Positions 33,209-43,994 of a DNA stretch of 64,000 bases are shown piece after piece (the stretch's first letter is position 1; every line of letters starts with the position of its first letter). The position numbers and the translations under genes were made by a program. The stretch is from Peronospora farinosa (lineage: Eukaryota > Oomycota > Peronosporomycetes > Peronosporales > Peronosporaceae): assembly GCA_947646735.1 (NCBI GenBank), contig CANTFK010000862.1, positions 56,707 through 120,706 of the forward strand. Direction: 5' to 3'. The notes beneath the pieces are model-generated. The model was not told the DNA's origin, searched no databases, and saw nothing but the letters and a program-made list of their open reading frames with translations.

Positions 33209-34515
33209 ATGGGCGAGCTCCACGGCAAGAAAACCGTCGTCCCATTGCGAAGTACCGAGAGTAAAATCGCCATCTGTATTATCGGTGCGTCACTTTACAT
33301 TTTGTATCCATATTGACATTGTTGTACTGATGTACTCTTTTTCCTTTGAATGCAGGCTGGTACATGACCAGTCTCTTGACGCTCTGGACCAATCGCTACG
33401 TAGTGGCCAAGCTGCGTGTGGACTCAAACTTGCTCTCGCTTACCCAATTAAGTATGTCAGTTGCTGGAGGACTGAGCTCGGAGCTCTACCTGGTGGGATG
33501 GACAATATGCAAGCGCGGCTTGCGCCAGGTGCTGGACAATGGACTTAAAGACATGGTACTGCTCGCTGGTGTGCGCGTCCTTACAGTGCTGCTTGGACTT
33601 ACTGCGCTCAAGTACATTGCCGTCTCCTTTACACGTTCGTGAAAAGTGTATTGTGTGCTGCTTGCTGAAGGGGACACTGTTGTAACGTTATGTGCATCTC
33701 TGCTGTTGTCAATGGGGTTGAATTTGTATAGAAACGATCAAGTCATCCGCGCCATTCTTCACCGTTTTGTTGACCTACTTTTTGCTGGGTCAACGCACGA
33801 CGTGGAAAGTCAATTTTTCACTTCTTCCAATCGTGACGGGACTGATCTTCTGTAGTCTTTCGGATAGTTCCTTCCACGTCATCGGGTTTCTTGCAGCGCT
33901 TATGTCCAATTGCGTCGACTGCATCCAAAACGTCTTGACCAAGAGACTTCTCAATCGCTCATACTCGTAAGTCTATGTTGTTTGCTCTAGGTTATGGGTG
34001 GATGACTGATAAGAGTGTACGTATATCCGCCGGTGTATTGTAGGACCTCGCAATTGCAGCTCTATACTAGCCTGATCGCAGTGGTCATGCAGCTTGTGTT
34101 CATTGTCTACAACTGGCTGGCGACTCCGCCTGATCCAATTCGTGAATCCAACGAGACCAATTGCTCTGCAGCTTTTGTTTTTCTTGTGCTAGTCCTGGAC
34201 GGCACGTCCTTCTATATCCAGAGCGCATTTGCATACGCGCTCATGAGTATGGTGTCGCCAGTAACACACAGTGTAGTTAATTGCGTCAAGCGAGCCGTGC
34301 TTATTTTGCTGTCCATTTATCACTATGGAGAGAATGTGACCCCACTCAACTGGAGCGGAATGGTTCTCGTAATCATCGGCGTTTACGGCTTTAACGCGGC
34401 TTCACGAATTGAGCGCGAAAAAGTGGTGGCCAAGGGTATAATTGCCGCTTCAGCTATTGTCGAGACTAGTACAATTAACGCATTATCCGAGATTCGGATC
34501 GACGGTAAACGATGA
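33209..34515 (+). CDS. SLC35/TPT-type nucleotide-sugar or triose-phosphate transporter (four exons)
   Basis: A ten-helix transporter of the drug/metabolite superfamily, TPT branch, expected in Golgi/ER membranes and exchanging phosphorylated sugars or nucleotide sugars. Exons are 33209-33284, 33356-33634, 33732-33966 and 34044-34515, giving 353 aa; every junction is GT-AG and in frame. Marker segments are NRYVVAKL in helix 1, ALKYIAVSFTQTIKSSAPFF across the intron 2 junction, and SVVNCVKRAVLILLSI with LNWSGMVLVIIGVYGFN near the C-terminus. These are hallmarks of the SLC35 TPT family. The closest subgroup by eye is SLC35E. The substrate cannot be stated from sequence. Confidence 0.85.
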
Positions 34516-34685
34516 AACTTTATTGTCATCATTACTTGTATACTGTATAATAAGAAATACCACACACACTTGAAGCTGTTGTGTAAACGTTAGATTGGTC
34601 GATAATTGTATCTTTCTATTTTAGCCAATCATAACACGTTTCTTTGAGGGGAACGATCAGAATCGTATAAAAGCGTAAGAAGGTC

Positions 34686-35480
34686 ATGGCAGGCGCGTCG
34701 GATTATGCGAAAGAGCTTTTGCGGAGGCAGTTTCTAGGTACATAGTAATAATCCCTGTATTTTAGTTGCTTGATATGCAGATTTCCTTGCTCTTCCTCTT
34801 AGTGGCTTGCACAATATAATGCTCAAATTAAGATGACTAATTCGTTTTCATGTGGATCTTTGAAACACTTAGAAATGAGCCGAAACCCGCCCGAAGGTGT
34901 GTCTGTGGGTCTAGGTGATGACGACAATATCTTTAACTGGGAGATCTTGCTGGTGGGTCCACCTGACACGCTGTACGAGGGAGCCTTCTTTAAAGCGGTG
35001 CTTGAATTCCCCGCTGATTTCCCAAACATGCCACCCAAGATGACGTTTAAATCGGAGATGTGGCACCCCAACGGTCGGTTTTGTAAAAGAGATCAAGTGT
35101 CGATACAGGAAAGTAAGTGACTGGATGATTAAATGCTGCTGTTGTGATATAGTGTACCCGAATGGCGTCGTGTGCATCTCGATCCTGCACCCGCCTGGAG
35201 AAGATCATTTGAACCAACAGGAGACGGCAGACGAACGATGGCGTCCAATTCTTGGTGTCGAGTCTATCTTAGTGTCGGTTATCTCCATGCTTTCAGACCC
35301 GAATGATGAATCGCCCGCCAATATTGATGCTGCGGTGCGTTGGCATTGGAATATTCAAGTAAGCTGCGTAAGTTTGGACTAACGATGTATCTAATGGATC
35401 AGGTGGAGTGGCGAAACGACAAGGAAGGCTTCAAGAAACATTGCCGTCGTATTGTGCGGAAATCGCAAGAGGAGATTTAG
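34686..35480 (+). CDS. Ubiquitin-conjugating enzyme E2, UBE2G1/Ubc7-like (four exons)
   Basis: It carries activated ubiquitin for transfer with E3 ligases; this subgroup favours Lys48 chains and ER-associated degradation. Exons are 34686-34737, 34873-35073, 35153-35334 and 35403-35480, giving 170 aa, exactly the length of animal UBE2G1. The fold markers are [31 protein letters not shown], and [20 protein letters not shown]. The catalytic cysteine lies in [15 protein letters not shown]. It is followed by the Ubc7/UBE2G acidic insertion ([10 protein letters not shown]) that ordinary E2s lack. The C-terminus [15 protein letters not shown] is also typical. Confidence 0.92.
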
Positions 35481-35786
35481 TCAGTCAATAGCTCGCACAT
35501 TGTGTATCCTTCTGTAGCTTGCAGCTTTCCTCTTTGGCCGCTATGGAGCGCAACTACCTGCATGCTATAAAATCGACCGTTCCTTAGATCTCTCAGAAGT
35601 GTGATGATGAGGGGGCGTGTTAACAACGAAACGTAATGGGTTTTTCGTTTGATATTAGAGCAATGATTATTACGTGTAGCCTCATAGCCTTTCATTAGCA
35701 TTCGATCCAATGGTCAAGCATAAACCACCAATGACACTGACCCCAAGCAGAAAACAAGCTGCGTCGTTCCCCTCAAGTCTCTTACG

Positions 35787-36650
35787 ATGGTCTTCGCTTT
35801 AAGCCGCTCCCTTGTCACGTCTTCCCGCATGGCCACACGCTCCATGAACATGCTACACCAGCAGCAAAAGGCCATGAAGCACACACACACGTTGGTGCTC
35901 ATCCGTCACGGCGAGAGTGAGTGGAACAAGAAGAACTTGTTCACTGGCTGGTACGACGTGCAGCTCTCAGAAATGGGCAACACGGAGGCAGTAGCCGCTG
36001 GTCAGTTGCTCAAGAAGGAGGGCTATACTTTTGACGTTGCCTATACGTCGTATCTCAAGCGTGCCATCCGTACGCTGTGGCACGTGCTCGAACAGACTGA
36101 CCAGATGTGGATCCCCGTGCACAAAATGTGGCGTCTGAATGAGCGCCACTATGGTGCGCTCACGGGTCTGGACAAACAATCAACTGTGGAGAAGCACGGA
36201 GCCGAGAAGGTCCTGGAGTGGCGTCGCAGTTACAACATCCCTCCTCCCGACCTTGACACGTCCAGTGAGTACTACCCGGGTAACGACGTCAAGTACAAGG
36301 GCATACCCAAGGAGCACCTGCCCCTCGCTGAATCTCTCGAGCTTACGGCCGCCCGTGTGCTGCCTGAGTGGGAGAGCACCATCGTGCCCAGCATCAAGGC
36401 AGGCAAGAATGTGGTGGTCGCCGCTCACGGCAACAGTCTACGCGCCCTCGTGAAGCATCTGGATAACATCTCGGAGAACGAGATCACGGGCCTCAACATT
36501 CCCACGGGCATTCCGCTAGTCTATCACCTGGACGAGAACCTTAAGCCTATTCCGCACAAAGACGCCATTGCACCCCTGGGGGCCTTTTACTTGGGTGACC
36601 AGGATGAAATCCGTGCTCGTATTCTTGGTGTCAAGAACCAGACCAAGTAA
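35787..36650 (+). CDS. PGAM: Phosphoglycerate mutase (2,3-bisphosphoglycerate-dependent), probably mitochondrial
   Basis: It interconverts 3- and 2-phosphoglycerate in lower glycolysis. It is a single exon of 287 aa. The catalytic phosphohistidine is His41 in LIRHGESEW, followed by [38 protein letters not shown] and the second active-site [12 protein letters not shown]. Residues 1-~30 (Ser/Arg/Met/Gln, no acids) are an extension that cytosolic dPGMs lack and look like a mitochondrial targeting peptide. Stramenopiles are known to carry mitochondrial copies of the lower glycolytic enzymes, so this fits. The start at 35787 is the first ATG; internal Met codons at 15, 20, 22 and 30 could give a cytosolic form. 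Confidence 0.93.
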   Translation: MVFALSRSLVTSSRMATRSMNMLHQQQKAMKHTHTLVLIRHGESEWNKKNLFTGWYDVQLSEMGNTEAVAAGQLLKKEGYTFDVAYTSYLKRAIRTLWHVLEQTDQMWIPVHKMWRLNERHYGALTGLDKQSTVEKHGAEKVLEWRRSYNIPPPDLDTSSEYYPGNDVKYKGIPKEHLPLAESLELTAARVLPEWESTIVPSIKAGKNVVVAAHGNSLRALVKHLDNISENEITGLNIPTGIPLVYHLDENLKPIPHKDAIAPLGAFYLGDQDEIRARILGVKNQTK

Positions 36651-36999
36651 ACTTGGTGCTTAGAGAAGCAGCAAACGCGCGAACGAGTAAATAGACGGGA
36701 TACTTTACCTTACTAATCAGTGCACACACGTGTGAGCATCGGCAAATGCTTGCACTATTGAGTGCTCTAGGATCGAGTTCTTTGAGCTACTTAGTTGCAG
36801 ATTACTTCCGTCTCGAGCTGGCCAAACATTAAGCGCTGGGTGCAATGGATCAAACTGCAGACGGTTGCTAGTGCATTATGCATGATAGTCCAAAAATCAA
36901 ACTGGACTTGTCGGTTGTCAATATTTCCTGTTTTTATTTCGTGCTGCTATATGTGCAATAATGGCTTAGCGACTTCCTTGGTAGGCTGGAACAGACCCT
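36651..36999. other. Shared 3' intergenic region of convergent genes
   Basis: No gene recognised; it lies between the ends of PGAM (+) and the helical-repeat gene (-). Confidence 0.4.
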
Positions 37000-37910
37000 T
37001 TATTGCAAGATCTTTTTTGTCGTCTCATTGGGCTCTACGCCCGCCGTCTTCATGAGCGCCGCCACCTCCTCAATCTGCAGCGACAGCATTGTAATAGCAG
37101 TAACAGATAGTAACAGTAGTAGCAGTAATAGCAACGCGTCAGCACCAATGAAACTCATAAAAGCTACAGCGAAAGCCGTCGTACCTTATCCTGCATTCCA
37201 TTGTTCTTGAGCTGAAACAACAGGTTATTGCACGTCACACGCTGAACCTTTTGCGCTTCCCTGTATCAACAAAAACTTGTAAACACCTTGCATCCAATAA
37301 GCATCTACATCACAAAATGTATCACGTACGCAGCTGTCTTGAGGAAAGCCACGGCTTTATCATAGTCAGCCTGTTCAATTGCCGCCCGAATGAGAATGTC
37401 GTAAGTGCGTTCCGTGCTCTTGACCTGGTACTTGCTATGACCGATCTCGTGCAGCGTAAAGACCTTTTCAAACTCCTTATTCTTCAAGAACTTGGAGAGC
37501 AGTTTGTTGAGTGTGGATGGCTCCAGGAACAAACCAATGCGGTAGTTCGCCTCCAGCACATCAAACGCCACGTCGGGCGCGTCAAGCTCCAGCGCCTTCT
37601 TGACGAAAAGTCCGGCAGCGTTGGCGTCTGGGTCAACTCGCTTTTTCTCATAAATCTTCATAATCTCCTTTGAGGCCTCCAACTGCTCACTCGTCGTGAC
37701 CGTCTTGAGGAACGACGCCAACTTGGTGCGCTTGATTAGCACGTCCTTTTTAGCTGATAGTTTAATGTTTTCCATCCATTCTTCAGCTGAACGTGTTGGC
37801 ACACTTGTAGTTGAAAGACGTGCATGCTGCGAGTGCGTTACCAGCTGTTGTGCACCCTGGCGTCGGCTAAACGACATGACCTTACGAAACGCCTGCATAC
37901 TTCCAGTCAT
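37000..37910 (-). CDS. Mitochondrial helical-repeat (PPR/TPR-like) protein A, three exons
   Basis: Exons are 37910-37330, 37260-37185 and 37074-37000, giving 243 aa in consistent phase (GTACGT and GTACGA donors). Residues 1-~40 are basic and Ser/Thr rich (FRKVMSFSRRQG), a likely mitochondrial presequence. The rest is made of helical pairs of about 35 residues, such as ALELDAPDVAFDVLEANYRI and RTYDILIRAAIEQADYDKAV, ending in a PPR-like VAALMKTAGVEPNETT. The neighbour at 38076 shares the same pattern and is a paralog. Intron 2 contains imperfect AGTAACAG/AGTAGTA repeats. The role may lie in mitochondrial RNA or ribosome biology. That is inference from repeat type and targeting only. Confidence 0.7.
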
Positions 37911-38075
37911 TATCCTATATAATCTTGTTGGTGACTAGCTAGCCAAACATAAGAAACCGAGCGGATTCGGTACTCTATCGGTAAAAGTACCCTTTTTGAC
38001 AAACCGGATCAAAACCGGTAAGCGTACGGTATTTTATCGGACACTTGACTGGCAGCTACGTACGTACCTTGGACG
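37911..38075. promoter_or_regulatory. Putative bidirectional promoter of the paralogous pair
   Basis: Only 165 bases separate the two start codons. The region contains three related CGGTA...TATCGG-type segments (37970-38042) in both orientations. No defined oomycete initiator could be assigned. Confidence 0.4.
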
Positions 38076-39030
38076 ATGCTGGCTGTGCGTTCGCTGGTGC
38101 TGCGCGTGTCTCCAGCCGCATATAAGCAGGCAGTGCGTGCCTTTAGCGGAAACCGAGAATATCCCAAGGTTGAGGGAAGTGTAGCAGATATTACAAAGGC
38201 ACTGACGACTATCGGTGTGCGCTTGTCGATTCCCACGGCACCTTTATACTTCACGCCGCTCAAGATCGATCATGTGGTGCGTGAGATGAAGGGAAAGGAC
38301 GAGCTCTTGCAAGTGCAAAAGACGCTATTGCTATGCGATGCCAAGATGGCCTATCCTTCGGACTTTGCTACCGGCAGCTTCTTCTCGGCCTGCATCAAAC
38401 TGGACGCAGCAGACGTGGCACTCGAGTTCTTACGTCAGGCCGAGAACGTGCGTCATTACGTGAAGAATCAGAGTTTTGTACGTCTGGCTGAACATTTTGA
38501 TCGTCAAGAGAATCAAGAGGTTGTGGACGAGATTGTTCAGATCATGCAAAAGAAGCACGTGCCCGTGACCTATAAGATGTACACGTTCCGTGTGCTTAAT
38601 GCCAGAAAACAGGGCAAGTGGAACGAAGCAGTAGCACTTGCTAAAGAGGCGGCTAATGATATCCAGATTAACTCCCACCTTATTATTAAGCTGCTGCAGG
38701 ATAAGAACGGAGACATCCTCAAACAGCACGTGAGTGTAGAAACTGGAAAATGATGGCAAAATGTGTCGTGTCCTGATGTTGTTGTTGTTGTTGTTGTTGT
38801 AGATTCCGTTGGCCAAGTACCTTGCGGACAAGGGCGACGTGTATGTGAATGCACGGCTCGCTGATATATTTGCAGGAGGAGATGGCAAATTGCCAGAGCC
38901 TAACGTGGAGGAGTCGGAGTCTAACGTGGAGGAGCCGGAGTCTAACGTGGAGGAGTCGGAGTCTAACGTGGAGGAGCCGGAGCAGGCCGAAACCGAAACC
39001 AGCACGAAGAAAAGGGAGGCTGAAGACTAG
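38076..39030 (+). CDS. Mitochondrial helical-repeat (PPR/TPR-like) protein B with acidic repeat tail, two exons
   Basis: Exons are 38076-38729 and 38803-39030, giving 293 aa. The N-terminus (MLAVRSLVLRVSPAAYKQAV) looks like a mitochondrial presequence. Helical pairs follow, matching protein A segment for segment: KLDAADVALEFLRQAE against ELDAPDVAFDVLEANY, and KWNEAVALAKEA against DYDKAVAFLKTA. The C-terminal tail contains four alternating 7-residue units of the type SNVEEPE/SNVEESE, encoded by tandem 21-bp repeats (~38900-38985). The intron's acceptor tract is a TTG microsatellite (~38778-38800). The helical part ends at ~residue 270. Function unknown; a partner or duplicate of protein A. Confidence 0.7.
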
Positions 39031-39695
39031 TAGACAGATACCCATACTTTACATAGCAGCTTGAGGCAGATTAAAGCTTGCATTATATATGCAAGTTTTA
39101 AGTAAAGACGAAGCGGTGTACGCAGGATGCAATGGATGTGATGGTTCAAATACTTCAAGTTGTGTAAACACGTTACATTGTATGTCACTAACGGACTGGA
39201 TACAATCAGGACCGGCCTACAGCGGTGTTAACGTTAAAGTGTTCCTGCCATTGATGACGGACTCCTGTAATAGAGAGTAGTCGCCAAAGCTCAACATTGT
39301 AATAATCATAAGCACGCGCAACGAATGGTCACGATGCTAATGTTCGTATGAATAAACTAGAAATCTATCAGTTTTATTCAGTTGTATGTACGATACTAGA
39401 CACTAACTGCCATTCGCACTAGCAAGGAACCCAATTGCCTCTTGCAAGTAATTTAAAGACCTGTCGTGCAATCCTGTCCTCTGTCTTATAAATATTGGCC
39501 CAAACCGTCTCTCATCATTGTGTATGACCCCTGAAAATAGTGTTTATTTATGCTGGTGCAAAACTCTTTCACTTTCGAGCAAGTGAGTAATCATCGAGGT
39601 CTTGCCGAACTCAGATATTCCAGTTGTCACATTGTCGTAAGAGTATATCCTTCAGGGTTTTGTCAGCACAGTCCAGTCGCTTGCATGCAATTCTG
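39031..39695. other. Intergenic, no gene recognised
   Basis: A mixed AT-rich stretch between converging transcripts. A short ORF at 39089-39280 has no features that support it. Confidence 0.4.
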
Positions 39696-42600
39696 CTACT
39701 CCGAAAGAAAAGCGTGGTCAGCATGCCGAATCACAGTTAGCATCCCCTTTTTAAATGCTTCATAACATGAGTACGACGGAAGCCGTAGAAGATTATGGTT
39801 GTCGTCCAAAAGAGGAAGCATCGTGTCGTAGTCAAGCGGATCATCAGTTTCGGGAAAAGACGCGACAGTAAGGCGGTCCGAGTCGCTTCCAGAGCAAACA
39901 AAACGACGACTTATTAGCTGGAATGGGCCAGTCATAAACAATAAGAGAAGCTGCTGCTCTTCCTCAACTAGCTCGTTCATTAGGCGAGGCAACCACACCT
40001 TCGCACTACCAGTGTCCTTGTCACACATTGCTCTAGTGCCGCAAATTTTCCAATCAATAGCAGTGTTCCAGTCTATCTGCATAGCATTAAGACTAGTCTG
40101 TGGACCGTTGAATAGTACACGAAGATCTTCCGCACGAAAGAGAACAAGGGTTGCAGGCAATACAGCCTCAAACCCCGCAACAAAAGTGCTACCAGAAATA
40201 TGCCAAGGCCCATCATGCCCCAATTTGTACTTCCCTTGGCAACCAATGCAGCGCAAAAATGCTGGATTAAAGTCTAGTTTACCGTTTAAACGGACGGCAA
40301 AAAGGACAAAGTGCGCGACGAGCTCTCCCAACAAGTAAAATCCTAGCAGTTGTCCAGCCAGCTCTTGCTTGTCAGAAGATAAGCGAAATTGTTCCGAGGC
40401 GTGAGTAGACCCGCGTACTAGTAATCCCGGTACCTCTTTAACCAACCCCTCCGCTAAACGAGCCAAAACCAGCCTCATAGTGGTGTCTCGGTTTTGAATA
40501 CCTTGATCGATGAAAAAAATTAGTGGCAAGCGAAAATCTTCCGGCTCCAGTCTCATTCCCATGCCAACGAACTGCTTCCAGAAACATCCATTTCCATGCG
40601 AAAATACAAAAGCGAGTTTCTTCTGTCCCTTTGATTGTTTCTCAATACCTGTCTTACCATTTTTAGTGGTGACTGAGTATATTCCAGAAGACCTTTTGAT
40701 AGAAGAAACAACGTTTGTCCGAACATATTTCATCTTGTTATCCAGTCGAAGTAGAAACGGGTTTGATAATAATAGCCCTTCCATCCGCTCGATCCGCTCA
40801 GTATCCCTTTGACACCAATCATTCAGAATATCAAAGCAAGTCGGGTCACGTACTACGAGATGCTGCCATCGACGGACAAGCCCTCGCTGCTTATATTTGC
40901 CCAGCATTCGATGCAGCCTTGATAGTTGTTTTGTTAGCTTGTAATGCATAAACTCTTGGATACATTTGGCATCCTCCGTGCATAGCATTGGAATCCGTCC
41001 TTCACTATCTTTTGCCGTAACATTTAACCCCTCAAGCAAAAGTGCACGAACACCTAACGAACAATTCTGTAGCGCCGCAATGTGAAGCGCTGTCTCACCG
41101 GATGCTTTCGCGGCATGATTTACATCAAAGTGCGCAATGTTGCAAATATGTGTAATAAGGTCATGGTTTCCCGATGCTGCTGCAAAATGAAGTGGGCACC
41201 ATCCGTTGGGTGCTTTCTGGTTTAAACAGTCCCCAAACACGTCGATGTCGAGCATCAAAGATATAACGTCCTTTGCACTTTTAGCCACTTCGCTCGCGTT
41301 GCCTATCTTATTCCGAATCGAATCTGTACTAGTACCAGCCGACTTGCATAAGATCATCAAAGCATCTAAATTTTCGCTGGACTTCTCGTGAAGCATCGAT
41401 GTTTGAGCAGCAAAGATGATCTGACAGATTTTGACTGTGTAGCGGTTGACAGCCTGGCACGCGTAGTGGATCGGAAAGTTGGAGTCCAGATCTCCCATAC
41501 CAACTAGCGCCGTGTTCTCCTGCATGAGAGGAATACACAGCTTGTTGACCTTCACTGATTGCAGCATACAGTGAAAGGGCATGCAGCCACGCAAATCTGG
41601 ATGTAGCAGTAGTGTTTGATCATGCTTGAGTAGAACGCGACAGCAAGTAACTGAGCCCCCTTGCGCCGCATGGTGTAGTGCGTTGCGACTCTGCAGATCC
41701 GTCGCAAAAATGTCCACTTTGCACTCATCTAATAGATATTGCAAGCATTGGGCAAGACCATTTCGCGCAACGTGCATAGCCAACGTCCTGTTATCAAAAC
41801 GTACATTTTTCCAATCTGAAAGAATGTTCACAGTTTCTGGGTTGTCTTCCAGCAACTTCATCAACTGCCTCACGTTTCTACTGTCGCAACACTGGAACAA
41901 CCAATCCATAATTCGTTGGGATGCTTTGACACGATGTGCAAGGTATGCTGCAGGATCGCAACGAGTACAAAAATATCTCGGTGATGGCTGGTTTTCAGAA
42001 CTTGTCAAAAGTCCAACACAATCAGCGTGCTCCCAAACACCACATTCTTTGTTCCAGCATTGCATCCATTGTCCACGGTATCCTCCGACTGATGTAGCCC
42101 CGCATACGCATAAAATTTTGCCAACTATTTTCGTAGGCTCAAAGTCTTCGTCGTCATCATCATCAGTATCTTCATCAACAACTGCAGCAACATTGTCGTC
42201 GCCACAGCTCTCTTTTTTATCATGATCATTTGGTGTCATAGGCGGAGCTGTCACCGGTACCTCAAGACAATTATCATCACCATCATCATCATCATTATCA
42301 CCATCAACATCATCATCATTATCATCATCATCATCATCTGAAAGTTGCGTAAGGTCAACGTCAACGATGCTGCCAGTCGCTCCGTTCTCTTTGGTCGGAA
42401 ATGACTTGCGTAACCTTTTCCGCTTCTCCATCTTCTGGAAAGACTTTTCACTGTACAGTTCGTCTTGGCGGGTCTCTCGAATTTCATTTCGCTGAGGATT
42501 ACTAGGACGTGGCTGTGACAGATCAGGAAGCTCATCATCATCTTCGTCATCGAGATCTACTTGGGAGTATAATAATCGCTTTCGACGGCGCTTTCGAGAC

Positions 42601-43994
42601 CGATAACTTACGCTGTCCTCACTCGCCTCGCTATCGGCACTGAAGTGGCTATCATTACTTTCACTGCTTTCGTTCGGTGGAACGTACTCGTCATCACCAT
42701 CTTTGGTCCAGATTGAGATGGAATTGCTTTTGCTTGGCCGATGCAAGCCGGGCGAAAGAATAGCATCACTTCGATTTTCTTTGTGCCGGAGTTGCGTTGT
42801 TGTCATTTTTTCTTGTGAGCGTCGCTCTCTAGGTGTTTGTTCTTGTAATGGCTTCGCTTGCTGCAGTCTACGTTGCAGTTCTTCTTGTTTCTGCACCCGG
42901 AGCAGTTGTTCTTGCTGATGCTGCTGCAGTTCTGCCTCCTTTTCTCGCTCCTGCTGCATCCGAAGTCGCTGCAGATACTTTTTCTGGCTCTTTTGCAGCT
43001 CTTCATGCGTTTTTTTTCGTTGCCGCTCATGCTGAAGTTGCCGTTCGGCTTCTAGCTTTCGTTGCTGCTCAAGCTGCTCTCTAGCTCGTTGTTGTCCTTG
43101 CAGCAGTTCTTGCTGCAATTTCATCTGCCTAATTTTCTCTAGGGTTTGTTCAAGTTGCTCTTGACGTACCCTTGCAAGTCTTCGTTGCTCAAATTCTTGT
43201 ATTACTATTTCTGACGGGTCATTTTCTGTTGAAACTGGAGCTGGAACTGGAACGATGACAGGTACTTGTGTTACATGAGGCATACGTGGTAATAAAGGTG
43301 CTTCTGAGGTATGTACAGATGTTACTGGTCTTTCCGATTTAACACGCGTCTGATTCGACACCTGCACTGGCTGCTGCTGTGAAGTAGACGGTATTGTAGT
43401 GTCTCCAACGCGCCTCTGACGAAGTTTTTTGTACAATTCCTGAAACTCGGGGTGATAAAGCCAAAGCTCCACTTCTGTCTGAAACGTCTGGAGGCTCCCT
43501 AAGTGTATACGGCCGTGAAAGGCCCACGAGTTGACACTATTGACATAAAATTCTTGAAGCAGATTGGAAGCAGAGAGCTGCACCACTTCTAGAGGTAGCC
43601 ACGTCTCCATATTGTTCCGCCAGCGTGTTAGCACGAGCTCCCAGTACTGACCCTCACTCCTCGAGCACTGTACGAGGTCCAGCACCTTTACGAGGTCCCC
43701 ACATGCTACGCGAGGCATACTAAGTACGTTTTTCTTGGGCAGATCGGCCATCGTATAAACGGTAACGCTCGTCTTTACGTAGAGATCCCCCTGCTTGGAC
43801 ATGACGATAAATTTACGTTTAAGTTGGAAACGTGTGTACCAGAAACGTCGTCGTGGGTCTGCATGGATATAGAGACGTTGTATAAAAGATGTTGGAATAT
43901 GTGAGCGATAACGCAAGTCTTTAGTACGTGGCAGTACGAGACGTAGTCCTTGGCCCTCCGGCATTGACGGGTACACCTTGGACCGCATGTCCAT
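39696..43994 (-). CDS. PHD finger, ankyrin-repeat and HECT-like protein, 1432 aa, catalytic Cys apparently missing
   Basis: A single-exon gene. Residues 1-~190 form an unrecognised globular region (YTRFQLKRKFIV...). Residues ~270-400 are a Gln/Arg/Glu-rich coiled coil. At ~560-610 there is an Asp-rich tract from a GAT/GAC repeat. A PHD-type zinc finger lies at ~628-680 (CVCGATSVGGYRGQWMQCWN, then CGVWEHADCVGL and YFCTRCDP). Ankyrin repeats fill ~700-1010 (NALHHAAQGGSVTCCRVLL, GWCPLHFAAASGNHDLITHI, GETALHIAALQNCSLGVRAL). The C-terminal ~315 residues resemble a HECT domain: FEAVLPATLVLFRAEDLRVL, QQLLLLFMTGPFQLISRR, and LPSYSCYEAFKKGML at the end. Where HECT ligases have the catalytic Thr-Cys-Phe loop, this protein reads DDNHNLLRLPSY with no cysteine. 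The PHD suggests chromatin binding. E3 activity is therefore doubtful. Confidence 0.75.
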   Translation of the reverse strand: MDMRSKVYPSMPEGQGLRLVLPRTKDLRYRSHIPTSFIQRLYIHADPRRRFWYTRFQLKRKFIVMSKQGDLYVKTSVTVYTMADLPKKNVLSMPRVACGDLVKVLDLVQCSRSEGQYWELVLTRWRNNMETWLPLEVVQLSASNLLQEFYVNSVNSWAFHGRIHLGSLQTFQTEVELWLYHPEFQELYKKLRQRRVGDTTIPSTSQQQPVQVSNQTRVKSERPVTSVHTSEAPLLPRMPHVTQVPVIVPVPAPVSTENDPSEIVIQEFEQRRLARVRQEQLEQTLEKIRQMKLQQELLQGQQRAREQLEQQRKLEAERQLQHERQRKKTHEELQKSQKKYLQRLRMQQEREKEAELQQHQQEQLLRVQKQEELQRRLQQAKPLQEQTPRERRSQEKMTTTQLRHKENRSDAILSPGLHRPSKSNSISIWTKDGDDEYVPPNESSESNDSHFSADSEASEDSVSYRSRKRRRKRLLYSQVDLDDEDDDELPDLSQPRPSNPQRNEIRETRQDELYSEKSFQKMEKRKRLRKSFPTKENGATGSIVDVDLTQLSDDDDDDNDDDVDGDNDDDDGDDNCLEVPVTAPPMTPNDHDKKESCGDDNVAAVVDEDTDDDDDEDFEPTKIVGKILCVCGATSVGGYRGQWMQCWNKECGVWEHADCVGLLTSSENQPSPRYFCTRCDPAAYLAHRVKASQRIMDWLFQCCDSRNVRQLMKLLEDNPETVNILSDWKNVRFDNRTLAMHVARNGLAQCLQYLLDECKVDIFATDLQSRNALHHAAQGGSVTCCRVLLKHDQTLLLHPDLRGCMPFHCMLQSVKVNKLCIPLMQENTALVGMGDLDSNFPIHYACQAVNRYTVKICQIIFAAQTSMLHEKSSENLDALMILCKSAGTSTDSIRNKIGNASEVAKSAKDVISLMLDIDVFGDCLNQKAPNGWCPLHFAAASGNHDLITHICNIAHFDVNHAAKASGETALHIAALQNCSLGVRALLLEGLNVTAKDSEGRIPMLCTEDAKCIQEFMHYKLTKQLSRLHRMLGKYKQRGLVRRWQHLVVRDPTCFDILNDWCQRDTERIERMEGLLLSNPFLLRLDNKMKYVRTNVVSSIKRSSGIYSVTTKNGKTGIEKQSKGQKKLAFVFSHGNGCFWKQFVGMGMRLEPEDFRLPLIFFIDQGIQNRDTTMRLVLARLAEGLVKEVPGLLVRGSTHASEQFRLSSDKQELAGQLLGFYLLGELVAHFVLFAVRLNGKLDFNPAFLRCIGCQGKYKLGHDGPWHISGSTFVAGFEAVLPATLVLFRAEDLRVLFNGPQTSLNAMQIDWNTAIDWKICGTRAMCDKDTGSAKVWLPRLMNELVEEEQQLLLLFMTGPFQLISRRFVCSGSDSDRLTVASFPETDDPLDYDTMLPLLDDNHNLLRLPSYSCYEAFKKGMLTVIRHADHAFLSE

